Below, piece after piece: positions 1 to 7,413 of a stretch of DNA of 64,000 bases (position 1 is its first letter; each line of letters starts with the position of its first letter). The translations under genes and the position numbers were made by a program. Origin of the DNA: Muribaculum sp. GTDB taxonomy: Bacteria; Bacteroidota; Bacteroidia; Bacteroidales; Muribaculaceae. The notes beneath the pieces are model-generated. The model saw only the letters and a list, made by a program, of their open reading frames with translations, had not been told where the DNA came from and ran no database searches. Where the stretch lies: assembly GCA_023666965.1 (NCBI GenBank), contig JAMPAZ010000002.1:61223-125222 (forward strand), read 5' to 3'.

Positions 1-72
1 CGTCGAAAGGTCCAGGAGATGCAGAAGAAAAAAGGTCAAGGAGGCCAACGAACCACCGGTCCGCAATGGTAA
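1..72 (+). CDS. C-terminal end of a Bat-operon TPR protein (BatC-like), partial
   Basis: An open frame runs in from the left edge and stops with TAA at 70-72, leaving 23 residues. The tail is rich in Lys, Gln and Arg (EMQKKKGQGGQ) and ends in Trp. It lies 39 bases upstream of batD, where Bacteroidetes bat operons carry batC, a periplasmic TPR protein with a charged, low-complexity C-terminus. Assignment is by position and composition only; too little is present to see any domain. Confidence 0.5.
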   Translation, partial: RRKVQEMQKKKGQGGQRTTGPQW

Positions 73-111
73 CTCTTCGATAACAATTTAACGCAACCGT
101 TGAGCAACGCT

Positions 112-1917
112 ATGATACGTAAAATATTAGTGACATTAATCGTGTTGACAGGCATGGCCACCCATGCCGCCTCCGACGTGACTTTCACCACGATTCCACC
201 GCGAACCGTGATTGAAGGCAACAAATTCAACATCACCTTCCGGCTCAAAAATGCCGAAGGCACCGGATTTCAGGCTCCCGAAATCGAGGGATGCACCGTC
301 CTTTACGGCCCCGCTATCTCCACCGTTTACAATTCTTCATACACGAACGGACGTATGGAGCAGTCGTCATCCGTCGACTACTCAATCACCTATCGCGCCG
401 AGAAGGCCGGGACATATACCATAGGAGTCGCTAAAATCAATGTCAACGGCAAGACTATGACCACTAAGCCCGCGTCATTTACCGTACTGCCTCCCGGAAA
501 AGATCAACAACGCGACAATTCGTCGCCGGCCGGAGCATCTGGACAATCCACGGCCCAGCGGGTATCCTCAGACGACGTGTTCGTACGCATCATCCTCAAT
601 AAAAGCCATGCATACGAGCAAGAGGCCATCCTCTGTACCATAAAGCTGTATACGACACACAGTATCAGCTCGTTCATCCCTACCGTCCAACCCTCGTTCG
701 ACGGCTTTGTCATTGAGGAAAAGCCCATACAGAGCACCCTCAACGATGTCGAGCACTATAACGGCAACAACTATATGACCGCCATTCTGAAACAATGCGT
801 AATTTTCCCTCAGAAGGCAGGAAAGCTTACCATCAATTCAGGTAAATACGACGTAGTTGTCGTTCAGTATGAGCGCCTTGGCGGATTTTGGGGAGGCTCA
901 CGTCCGGTAGAACAAGAGCTTAAGACATCGTCCAACTCCGTATCGGTGATCGTAGACCCGCTCCCACAACCGCGTCCGGAGGGATTCACCGGGGCTGTCG
1001 GCAACTTCTCAATCGACAGCCGACTGAGCACAAACGTGTTTAAGACTAACGAAGCGGCTTCGCTAATCTACGATATTCGAGGCACCGGTAATATAAAGTA
1101 TATTAAAGAGCCTGTCATAGACTTCCCGACTGAATTTGAGCAATATCAACCCCAAGCCGAAATATCGGCCGCGGTGTCAGGAGCGAGTGTCACCGGCTCA
1201 ATGACCATCGACTATACATTCATACCTCAGAGCGTAGGCAATTTCTCAATTGGCGCCGACAAGTTTGTCTATTTCAACCCCGAGTCGAAAAAGTACGTGA
1301 CTCTGACCACTCCCTCTTACGAGGTAAAAGTGGCACAAGGAGCCGCTGTAGCATCTGCCGCGACTGTAAACAAACAGGGCATTTCAAGTAAAAACACAGA
1401 CATCCTCCATATAAAGATGGGAACTCTTGACCTGCAAAAAAGCCACCCATATTACTACACCTCCTGGTGGTACTGGCCTTCATACATAGTCCTGGCCCTC
1501 ATATTGGCCGCGATAATTTGGATCTACAGCAAACAGGTCAAACTCAACGCCGACATACAAGGACGCCGACTCGCCAATGCTAATAAAGTGGCGCGCCGTC
1601 GACTTAATACAGCCAAGAAATTCATGGCCGCCCACGACAATGAGAAGTTCTACGAAGAGATTCTGCGAGCCACTTGGGGCTACCTCAGCGACAAGCTCCA
1701 GCTCCCCGCATCACAGCTAACCCGCGACAACATCGCCCAGGAACTGAACAAATTCGGAGCGCCGGAATCGCTCACCAAATCTTTCATTGACATCATCGAC
1801 GAATGTGAAATGGCCCGCTATACACCGGTCAAGAGCGAAGAGCAGATCGAGCAGCTATTCTCCCGCACATCAAAAGCCATGAACGAGATGGAAGGAATCA
1901 AACGTGTTAACCGATAA
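112..1917 (+). CDS. batD: BatD-type aerotolerance membrane protein
   Basis: About 601 residues. I take the ATG at 112 rather than an in-frame TTG at 100 because it gives a clean signal peptide (MIRKILVTLIVLTG, cleavage near THAASDV). The periplasmic part consists of BatD-type beta-sandwich domains, with phrases such as FRLKNAEGTGFQAPEIEGC and YTFIPQSVGNFSIG typical of the family. A single membrane helix follows near residues 452-475 (WWYWPSYIVLALILAAIIW), then a basic cytoplasmic tail. Bat proteins are linked to oxygen tolerance and envelope integrity in Bacteroides and Leptospira, but the molecular activity is unknown. It sits between a BatC-like tail and batE and is probably co-transcribed with both (17-base gap to batE). 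Confidence 0.9.
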   Translation: MIRKILVTLIVLTGMATHAASDVTFTTIPPRTVIEGNKFNITFRLKNAEGTGFQAPEIEGCTVLYGPAISTVYNSSYTNGRMEQSSSVDYSITYRAEKAGTYTIGVAKINVNGKTMTTKPASFTVLPPGKDQQRDNSSPAGASGQSTAQRVSSDDVFVRIILNKSHAYEQEAILCTIKLYTTHSISSFIPTVQPSFDGFVIEEKPIQSTLNDVEHYNGNNYMTAILKQCVIFPQKAGKLTINSGKYDVVVVQYERLGGFWGGSRPVEQELKTSSNSVSVIVDPLPQPRPEGFTGAVGNFSIDSRLSTNVFKTNEAASLIYDIRGTGNIKYIKEPVIDFPTEFEQYQPQAEISAAVSGASVTGSMTIDYTFIPQSVGNFSIGADKFVYFNPESKKYVTLTTPSYEVKVAQGAAVASAATVNKQGISSKNTDILHIKMGTLDLQKSHPYYYTSWWYWPSYIVLALILAAIIWIYSKQVKLNADIQGRRLANANKVARRRLNTAKKFMAAHDNEKFYEEILRATWGYLSDKLQLPASQLTRDNIAQELNKFGAPESLTKSFIDIIDECEMARYTPVKSEEQIEQLFSRTSKAMNEMEGIKRVNR

Positions 1918-1934
1918 ACTTTTAATCAACAGCG

Positions 1935-2717
1935 ATGAACCTCAAGACCATTATATATACTTTGATTTTTGCCCTGTCAGCCATATCGGCTTCAGCCTCC
2001 GACATTGTGGCTAAAGCCGACTCCGCTTATATGAATGACGAATTCATCCAGGCCACAGATTTGTATCTACAGGCCGCCGACTCAGTAGGCACATCCTCTG
2101 ATTTGTTATATAATATCGGCAACAGCTATTACCGACAAAACAAACTTGGGATGGCTATACTTTATTACGAACGTGCAATACGCCTCAATCCATTAAATAA
2201 GGATGCCCGCACAAATCTCGCTTTCGTAAACTCCAAGATTACGGACGAACCGGGCGACCGCGGCATGTTCATCTCCAACACCGTAAACGGATTCGCCCAG
2301 AAAGTTCCCGCCAACTATTGGTCGACAATAGCATTAGTGAGTTTCATTCTTCTTCTCGGCGCTATAGCCATGTATATTTTCTCTTCGTCAATCCCCGTAC
2401 GCAAGACAGGCTTTTTCGGTGGATTTGTACTGCTTGCGATATGCATCCTGGCCAACATTTTCGCCGACATTGCCACACGCTACTCGACTTCCCACAATGA
2501 AGCCATCGTAATAGAGCCGTCAACACTTCTCAGCACATCCCCCCGCGTGCCCAAGGACCGCGCCGAAGAGGCCATGCTTCTTCACGAGGGAACAAAAGTG
2601 GAGATTCTTGACTCTGTGACCACACGCATCGACTCAGTGACCACACGTTGGTACGATGTAAAGGTCGACAACGACCACCGCGCATGGATTCAAGGCAAAG
2701 ACATCGCTGTTATTTAA
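1935..2717 (+). CDS. batE: BatE-type TPR/SH3 membrane protein
   Basis: 260 residues, beginning 17 bases after batD. It has a signal peptide (MNLKTIIYTLIFALSAISASA). TPR units cover about residues 25-105 (LLYNIGNSYYRQNKLGMAILYYERAIRLNP read in pieces). Two membrane helices lie near 130-152 and 158-180. A C-terminal bacterial SH3-like domain ends in WYDVKVDNDHRAWIQGKDI. This order is that of BatE, the last gene of the Bacteroidetes bat cluster. The role, inferred from the family, is assembly of a periplasmic complex supporting aerotolerance. No clear terminator follows. Confidence 0.88.
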   Translation: MNLKTIIYTLIFALSAISASASDIVAKADSAYMNDEFIQATDLYLQAADSVGTSSDLLYNIGNSYYRQNKLGMAILYYERAIRLNPLNKDARTNLAFVNSKITDEPGDRGMFISNTVNGFAQKVPANYWSTIALVSFILLLGAIAMYIFSSSIPVRKTGFFGGFVLLAICILANIFADIATRYSTSHNEAIVIEPSTLLSTSPRVPKDRAEEAMLLHEGTKVEILDSVTTRIDSVTTRWYDVKVDNDHRAWIQGKDIAVI

Positions 2718-2821
2718 TGACAACGAGTTATCCGTCAAGCCGTTATCTTCAAAGGACAATTTCATGGATTTGTTCAGTTAAAATTTATGTTTTAAAACAC
2801 ATGTGAATTGTGACCGAAAAA

Positions 2822-2853
2822 TTTGCTTTTCTTATCGGAAAAACCTAATTTTA
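2822..2853 (+). promoter_or_regulatory. Probable promoter for the HTH/USP pair
   Basis: TTTG at 2822-2825, a 20-base spacer and TAATTTTA at 2846-2853 match the Bacteroidetes promoter (TTTG, about 20 bases, TAnnTTTG) with one mismatch in the last base. Transcription would start near 2860. This argues that the reading frame open from 2823 is not translated and that the ATG at 2904 is the real start. Confidence 0.45.
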
Positions 2854-2903
2854 ACGACATCAACAAAAACGAATTAATTTACTCACTAAAAAACAATAGT
2901 ATC

Positions 2904-3164
2904 ATGACAAAGACCATCTCATTCAACGACCTCCGTCGTATCAAAGACAGCTTGCCCGACGGATCAATGCATAAGATAGCAGACCAGCTAAACTGCACCG
3001 TGCAGACCGTTCGCAACTATTTCGGCGGTTCAAACTATGAATTTGGCTCTAACTGCGGAGTTCATATCGAACCGGGTCCTAACGGAGGTATCGTAGTCCT
3101 TGACGACACTACCATCTACGACATGGCCATAGCCATCCTCGAAGAACAAAATCAAGAGAAATAA
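2904..3164 (+). CDS. Small helix-turn-helix DNA-binding protein
   Basis: 86 residues from the ATG at 2904. Residues about 6-40 form a helix-turn-helix of the type that reads FNDLRRIKDSLPDG followed by MHKIADQLNCTVQTVRNYF, the second part being a recognition-helix pattern. A short glycine-rich stretch (GPNGGIVVLDD) and an acidic tail follow. I recognise it as a conserved small DNA-binding protein of Bacteroidales, without a known target. It ends 10 bases before the universal stress protein gene and probably shares its transcript. The frame is open upstream to 2823, but that extension overlaps a promoter-like sequence. Confidence 0.75.
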   Translation: MTKTISFNDLRRIKDSLPDGSMHKIADQLNCTVQTVRNYFGGSNYEFGSNCGVHIEPGPNGGIVVLDDTTIYDMAIAILEEQNQEK

Positions 3165-3174
3165 GCCATCCGAC

Positions 3175-4287
3175 ATGGCAGACGATCGACTCATAACCCT
3201 GGCTATACACACCTATGACCACGCTGTCGCGCTCAAGAACCTTCTTGAAAGCGAAGGCGTGGAATCAGTATTGCAGAACGTCAACCTCCAACAGCCAGTC
3301 GTCTCGTCAGGCATAAGAGTACGAATCCATGAGTCCGACCTGCCACAAGCTCTCCGAATTATTGAAAACACTGACATCTTCTTAAATCCCGAATATTCCG
3401 CGCTCGACTACAACAGACTCGTTCTGTTGCCGGTCGATTTCAGTGAACATTCATTAGCTTCATGCGACATTGCCTTCCGACTCGCTTCACGTCTTAAGGC
3501 CAATGTCATCCTTCTAAACAGCTATCTCGACCCATACTTTGCCGGCAACATCCAGCTAACGGATGCAGCTCAATATGACAACGAAATTGCCGACACCGAA
3601 ATGAAGATGATTCTTGAAAAAGAAGCACGAAAGAAGATGGACCGACTGAAGGACGACATCCGGATGCGGATTAAAAGCAACGATTTGCCCGCAGTGAAAT
3701 TCTCTACTGAAATCGCGGAAGGACTTCCGGAAGAGGTGATAGCCGAATTTGCCAAGCAGAAAAAGCCAGAACTAATCGTAATGGGCACTCGCGGCGCGGC
3801 AAAAAAAGAGAAAGAGCTTATCGGAAGCGTCACAGCAGAAGTCCTCGACTCATGCAGGTTTCCGGTGTTCACCCTCCCCGAATCGGTCAAATTGACAAAA
3901 ATTGAAGAAATCCGCCATGTCTTGTTTTTCAATAATCTCGACCAGGAAGACATTCTCGCCATCGATGCCCTTGCCAGAACATTCTCAAAGGAGCGTCTTG
4001 AAGTGACGCTTGCCAACGTTCCGGGAAAAAAGATCGCCTCGACAAAGTCGCAGGCAGTGTTCATGGCATACTGCCGCGAACACTATCCATCCTTTAACTA
4101 CTCGACAGCCGAACTTTCCCTATCATCCATCACTGAAGACTTTCAGAAGATTCAAGAACGCCACAAAATAGACCTTATCGTCGTGCCAAACAAGAAAAAG
4201 AACGTATTCGCGCGTTTTTTCAATCCCTCACTGGCACACAGGCTCTTGTTTCACTCCGATATTCCCATGATGGTTATTCCCGTTTAA
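3175..4287 (+). CDS. DUF2007 - tandem universal stress protein fusion
   Basis: 370 residues, soluble, no signal peptide. Residues about 6-68 look like DUF2007 (HAVALKNLLESEGVESVLQN, RVRIHESDLPQALRII), a putative signal-transducing domain. A universal stress (UspA-like) domain follows at about 80-240. It opens with VLLPVDFSEHSLAS and contains the ATP-binding signature G-x2-G-x9-G-S in GTRGAAKKEKELIGS near 204-218. A second, more divergent USP half (about 250-370) starts IRHVLFFNNLDQED, ends PMMVIPV and lacks the ATP motif. The role is probably stress or adenylate sensing. It is co-directional with, and 10 bases after, the HTH gene, and is followed by a strong terminator. Confidence 0.85.
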   Translation: MADDRLITLAIHTYDHAVALKNLLESEGVESVLQNVNLQQPVVSSGIRVRIHESDLPQALRIIENTDIFLNPEYSALDYNRLVLLPVDFSEHSLASCDIAFRLASRLKANVILLNSYLDPYFAGNIQLTDAAQYDNEIADTEMKMILEKEARKKMDRLKDDIRMRIKSNDLPAVKFSTEIAEGLPEEVIAEFAKQKKPELIVMGTRGAAKKEKELIGSVTAEVLDSCRFPVFTLPESVKLTKIEEIRHVLFFNNLDQEDILAIDALARTFSKERLEVTLANVPGKKIASTKSQAVFMAYCREHYPSFNYSTAELSLSSITEDFQKIQERHKIDLIVVPNKKKNVFARFFNPSLAHRLLFHSDIPMMVIPV

Positions 4288-4309
4288 GCAACGACATTTG
4301 ACTCTAACG

Positions 4310-4346
4310 AATAATGGGATGTATCTGGGTGCATCCCATTATTTGC
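4310..4346 (+). terminator. Intrinsic terminator after the USP gene
   Basis: AATAATGGGATG (4310-4321) pairs perfectly with CATCCCATTATT (4332-4343) around a 10-base loop, followed by TTG. A perfect 12-bp stem just after a stop codon; the T tract is short. Confidence 0.75.
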
Positions 4347-4385
4347 ATCTTTGTCCGCGATACGTCAAAAATTTAATTACCACGG

Positions 4386-4418
4386 TTGCACGATTTTAAA
4401 TAATTATTCGTAACTTTG
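4386..4418 (+). promoter_or_regulatory. Promoter of rplS
   Basis: TAACTTTG at 4411-4418 is a perfect TAnnTTTG box; a TTG at 4386-4388 lies 22 bases upstream. Transcription would begin near 4425 and give a leader of about 75 bases before rplS. Confidence 0.75.
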
Positions 4419-4428
4419 CACCGCTTTT

Positions 4429-4466
4429 CGCAATCTCTGGCAAGACATGCAGCTTGCTACATTGCG
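4429..4466 (+). promoter_or_regulatory. Structured leader hairpin of rplS
   Basis: CGCAAT (4429-4434) pairs with ATTGCG (4461-4466), and inside it GCAAG (4440-4444) pairs with CTTGC (4453-4457), giving a two-tier hairpin at the very start of the predicted transcript. Ribosomal protein leaders are often autoregulatory, so an L19-binding leader is possible. This is inferred from pairing only. Confidence 0.4.
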
Positions 4467-4500
4467 CAATTACTAACATATTAATTCTTTTAGAACTAAA

Positions 4501-4857
4501 ATGGACTTGATTAAAGTAGCCGAAGAGGCATTTGCCACCGGCAAACAACACCCCGAATTCGGACCCGGCGACACCATCACCGTTGCTTACAGAATCAAAG
4601 AGGGAAACAAAGAGCGTATCCAGCAGTATCGCGGTGTAGTTATCCGCATCTCGGGCGAAGGCGAAAAGAAGCGCTTCACCGTACGCAAAATCAGCGACAA
4701 CATCGGTGTTGAGCGTATTTTCCCCATCGAATCGCCGTTCATCGACTCTATCGTAGTCAACAAATACGGCAAAGTTCGCCGTGCTAAACTCTACTACCTC
4801 CGCAAGCTCACCGGCAAGAAGGCTCGTATCAAGGAGCGTCGCGTAGTCAAAAAGTAA
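4501..4857 (+). CDS. rplS: 50S ribosomal protein L19
   Basis: 118 residues, the usual length for bL19. Diagnostic segments are [56 protein letters not shown] (here [16 protein letters not shown]) and the basic tail [18 protein letters not shown]19 lies at the interface between the ribosomal subunits. The gene stands alone with its own promoter and terminator, as is common in Bacteroidales. Confidence 0.98.
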   Translation: MDLIKVAEEAFATGKQHPEFGPGDTITVAYRIKEGNKERIQQYRGVVIRISGEGEKKRFTVRKISDNIGVERIFPIESPFIDSIVVNKYGKVRRAKLYYLRKLTGKKARIKERRVVKK

Positions 4858-4905
4858 GATTCTCAGTTAGCCACGAAACATTCTGCATGGCAGAAAATGC
4901 ATAGT

Positions 4906-4941
4906 CGGGTAAGTTGGTTTTAGACCAATTTACCCGGTTTT
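4906..4941 (+). terminator. Terminator of rplS (possibly bidirectional)
   Basis: CGGGTAAGTTGGT (4906-4918) pairs with ACCAATTTACCCG (4924-4936) over 13 positions with one G-T pair and a 5-base loop, followed by GTTTTC. It lies between rplS and the convergent small gene at 4960-5070, and may serve both. Confidence 0.8.
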
Positions 4942-4959
4942 CATTATTAGAGCCAGCAA

Positions 4960-5070
4960 TCAGGCGTTCCAATACTCAAAAATTGAAAGCCACAGCAAAA
5001 GCAACAATACGAGTACCGACACCCCGACCCACATCCAGGCCGACACCTTGGTAAACCTTTCTTTTTTCAT
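4960..5070 (-). CDS. 36-residue single-pass membrane protein, unknown
   Basis: On the minus strand an ATG (CAT at 5068-5070) opens a 36-codon frame that stops at TGA (TCA at 4960-4962). The protein has a basic N-terminus (MKKERFTKVSAW), one strongly hydrophobic helix of about 19 residues (VGVSVLVLLLLLWLSIF) and a short tail EYWNA. The charge pattern fits a single-pass protein with the N-terminus inside. It is convergent with rplS and lies upstream of the RNase P RNA terminator. I do not recognise a family. The topology and the position between two terminators support it as a real short gene, but I see no good promoter. Confidence 0.5.
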   Translation of the reverse strand: MKKERFTKVSAWMWVGVSVLVLLLLLWLSIFEYWNA

Positions 5071-5192
5071 CTCACTTGTGAATTATTCCGTTGTTATTAT
5101 ATACATACCCTCGGCTTCGCAGATATGCCGTCAGAAGGCTAATCTACCTGCAAAGTCCACTACTATAACGCATCGTCAACGAAATAAGTTTT

Positions 5193-5224
5193 GATAAAAA
5201 GGCGCGTCACATTTGAGACGCGCC
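5193..5224 (-). terminator. Terminator of RNase P RNA
   Basis: GGCGCGTC (5201-5208) and GACGCGCC (5217-5224) form a perfect 8-bp GC-rich stem with an 8-base loop. On the minus strand the stem is followed by TTTTTATC. It lies just 3' of rnpB. Confidence 0.85.
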
Positions 5225-5237
5225 TTTTAGCCAACAA

Positions 5238-5656
5238 AGATGAGCCGAGCTATAAGCCGGGTTATGTCACGAAATCGATACGCATCGCTATCCGATGCAA
5301 TGTTCAGTTCATGGTCAGTCATTTATCTACGCCGGATGTCGCCATCCGGCTGACAACCTGCGACACTGCGGTCGCGGCCTTAGCAGTCTACCCCCCGACA
5401 ATGGACGAGCAATCCTTAAATGCCGGTATACTTGACCTTGCAGCCCATCAGGTGTGCGGCCGCCGTCATCACTGCCGGCGCCGGTGAGCTCTTACCTCAC
5501 CTTTTCACCCTTACCGCGATAAGCGGCGGTTATTTTCTGTCACACTTCTCAGCCGTTACCGACCGGTTCCCGTTAAGAACCATGGTGCTCTGCGCTGCCC
5601 GGACTTTCCTCTTGCCGCTTATACATCGGCAAGCGACTGACCGCTCTGCTCATCAT
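5238..5656 (-). ncRNA. rnpB: RNase P RNA, bacterial class A
   Basis: The catalytic RNA of RNase P, which matures tRNA 5' ends. Read on the minus strand it contains the universal CR I element GAGGAAAGTCCGGGC (complement of 5597-5611), GACAGAAAATAACCGCCGC, GGGGGGTAGACTGCTAAG and the 3' element AACCCGGCTTAT (complement of 5252-5263). The terminal P1 helix is visible: GATGAGC at the 5' end (complement of 5648-5654) pairs with GCTCATC at the 3' end (complement of 5239-5245). A TAnnTTTG promoter lies just upstream and a terminator just downstream. No protein-coding frame here is credible. Confidence 0.96.
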
Positions 5657-5666
5657 TTATTGGGCA

Positions 5667-5696
5667 CAAAGTTACTCATTTTTTCCGAAGCCCCAA
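5667..5696 (-). promoter_or_regulatory. Promoter of rnpB
   Basis: On the minus strand TAACTTTG (complement of 5667-5674) is preceded at 19 bases by TTG (complement of 5694-5696). The predicted start near 5660 falls a few bases before the P1 helix of RNase P RNA. Confidence 0.8.
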
Positions 5697-5705
5697 CAGC
5701 CGATT

Positions 5706-5735
5706 CAGCATAATCAGCATAATCAGCATAATCAG
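5706..5735. repeat. 9-bp tandem repeat over the porin stop codon
   Basis: CAGCATAAT is repeated three times in direct tandem (5706-5732), followed by CAG. The stop codon of the porin gene (complement of 5732-5734) lies at the edge of the array, so slippage could change the sequence just downstream of the gene. Confidence 0.7.
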
Positions 5736-7039
5736 AAGCTGAACTGCCCCATGAGGCTAACTCGATCGGCGCATTTATGCTGATGGTCGATGTCCATACG
5801 CTTTCCGAAGTTATATTCCAGACCTATCTGACAACGGGGATGCAACTCCCAGAATATATTGGCGGCTCCGTAAAGGCCATATTTATAAGCATAGTTCTCC
5901 ATCACAGGATCATCCTTCGGCAAGAAACGTTCCTCACTGAACATTATGGTGGAGAACAGATTAGGTGCAAAGTTATACTGTAGGGCGGCATACCAGCCAA
6001 AACTCTTCGGGGCATACATCTTGCCCGGTGAATCAATGTCGCCGATAAGATCCATCGGCGAATTCTGTAAGTCCTGCACCATGTCGCTGACACCTTTTCC
6101 ATAGTTGACTCCTCCGTAAACTGTCAGAGGATCCAATGGACGGAACACAGTGCTCAGATGAACTCCCCACCCCATCAACTTGTGATTGCGCTCTTGGACG
6201 AGGTCGCGATACTCCAATCCGCGCAAAATGCCGGAAAGACGCACGTGCTGCAATCCGCCGTTCCACTGGTATTGCACAAAGGCCGCCACGTTAGGCATAA
6301 AGTCGGCACACCCGGTATACCGGCCGTCAAGCTCGGGGATACTCCCATTGGGCGACTCCACCGAAGCGGCAACGACATACTTCTTGTCAAACGTGTGCAT
6401 CCAACGCACGAGCACGTTCGTGTAGTTCATAAGCGAATTTGGTCCTTGGCTGTCGACAGTGGGAGGCGCTGCAGAGGGGTCGGTGTATGTCGACGGCGCA
6501 TATCCCACAGTCCAATCGCCAACAGAGAAATAAGCCTTGCTTAGCTTAAAGTCACGGTTGCCGTAGCCTGAAAATTTAGCTTCTATATAAGCTTGATAAA
6601 GACCCACCTTGGTGCTATGTCCGAATACGCGCACAAAAAAAGCGGTACCGCTCGGTGTCGTACCCAGCCAGTGGTCGCGGGTCGGGTCATTAGGAATAGA
6701 AATCAGATTGGGAATAAAAGCACTGTTATTCATAGCGCCGTTCCAGTCATACCATCCGCGCATCCTCACCACGCCGCCGACACCCATAGCCAGATTGCCT
6801 GTCTTGCTCATTAGCATAAAATAAGGAGCCAACGGATCCTGAAAACTGCGGAACTGATCGACATAGAAATTATCTATCATACTGCGTACAGCGGCAGTAT
6901 CTACAACCTCCTCATTTCCGACATAAATAAGCTGCTGACTGTTTTTCTGAGCCTCAACGCGCCTCTCGATAGGGCTGGCGGCAAAAACGCCCGCTATTCC
7001 GCCCAAAAGGATGGTGATGGATAAAAGTATTCTTTTCAT
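5732..7039 (-). CDS. DcaP-like outer-membrane porin
   Basis: 435 residues with a signal peptide (MKRILLSITILLGGIAGVFA) and a C-terminal Phe (SLMGQFSF), the mark of an outer-membrane beta-barrel. A short region that may be coiled coil (about 22-75) precedes the barrel, as in DcaP-type trimeric porins. The segments KLSKAYFSVGDWTVGYAPST and YTDPSAAPPTVDSQGPNS resemble the conserved DcaP core. It probably lets small anionic solutes or dicarboxylates across the outer membrane; the substrate cannot be read from the sequence. It appears to be monocistronic. I could not find a clear minus-strand TAnnTTTG box in front of it. Confidence 0.8.
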   Translation of the reverse strand: MKRILLSITILLGGIAGVFAASPIERRVEAQKNSQQLIYVGNEEVVDTAAVRSMIDNFYVDQFRSFQDPLAPYFMLMSKTGNLAMGVGGVVRMRGWYDWNGAMNNSAFIPNLISIPNDPTRDHWLGTTPSGTAFFVRVFGHSTKVGLYQAYIEAKFSGYGNRDFKLSKAYFSVGDWTVGYAPSTYTDPSAAPPTVDSQGPNSLMNYTNVLVRWMHTFDKKYVVAASVESPNGSIPELDGRYTGCADFMPNVAAFVQYQWNGGLQHVRLSGILRGLEYRDLVQERNHKLMGWGVHLSTVFRPLDPLTVYGGVNYGKGVSDMVQDLQNSPMDLIGDIDSPGKMYAPKSFGWYAALQYNFAPNLFSTIMFSEERFLPKDDPVMENYAYKYGLYGAANIFWELHPRCQIGLEYNFGKRMDIDHQHKCADRVSLMGQFSF

Positions 7040-7246
7040 GCAAAATTTTTATTTTACTTTATTAAGTAATATTTAAACATTCGTATCCGCGAGATAGTTT
7101 AAATTCGTGTTAACAAATCATCAGGGAGTCAGAAAATATGTTATAAAACATGTTTTTAATATTTTTTAACTCCAATCCTAACTCCATAAGATTTAGTGCT
7201 TTGAAGCTAATTTCCAGAAAATTGAGTGTTAAGCAATGTTCCACTT
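7040..7246. other. Intergenic region with a 12-bp palindrome
   Basis: AT-rich region between the porin (minus) and the thioredoxin-like gene (plus). It contains a perfect palindrome AAAACATGTTTT at 7145-7156 that could be an operator or a chance AT-rich match. No convincing gene; the minus-strand frame over 7110-7340 overlaps the promoter and leader of the next gene and has no recognisable features. Confidence 0.4.
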
Positions 7247-7279
7247 TTTGAACAATTTGGCTACTATTCACTAACTTTG
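7247..7279 (+). promoter_or_regulatory. Promoter of the thioredoxin-like gene
   Basis: TTTG at 7247-7250, 21 bases, then a perfect TAACTTTG at 7272-7279. The start would be near 7286, giving a leader of about 128 bases. Confidence 0.8.
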
Positions 7280-7325
7280 TAGCCGTGATACTTGTTATCG
7301 TTAATGATTGACAGAGGTTGATCAA

Positions 7326-7389
7326 GCCGAAACTCGGCAACAGGCCGGCGTTTGCTCATCGGTTCAGTCCGTAAGCAAACATAGCCTGT
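7326..7389 (+). promoter_or_regulatory. Structured 5' leader, unknown type
   Basis: Two adjacent helices are visible in the leader. The first is GCCGA (7326-7330) with TCGGC (7334-7338) around a tight AAC loop. The second is a two-part stem, ACAGGC (7340-7345) with GCCTGT (7384-7389) and GTTTGCT (7350-7356) with AGCAAAC (7374-7380). No terminator-like T tract follows before the ATG at 7414. I do not recognise a known riboswitch. It may be a regulatory leader or a processed small RNA. Confidence 0.45.
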
Positions 7390-7413
7390 GATTAGTAACT
7401 AAAATCAGATAGA

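Noticed and set aside
5191-5713. Plus-strand open frames of about 98 residues across 5191-5713
   Set aside because: They run antisense to RNase P RNA, whose conserved core and P1 helix are clear.
7110-7340. A 76-residue minus-strand open frame upstream of the thioredoxin-like gene
   Set aside because: It overlaps a consensus promoter and a structured leader on the plus strand and has no recognisable features.
7362-7375. A T-loop-like GGTTCAGTCC suggesting a tRNA
   Set aside because: No acceptor, D or anticodon arms can be drawn around it; it lies in the loop of the leader hairpin.
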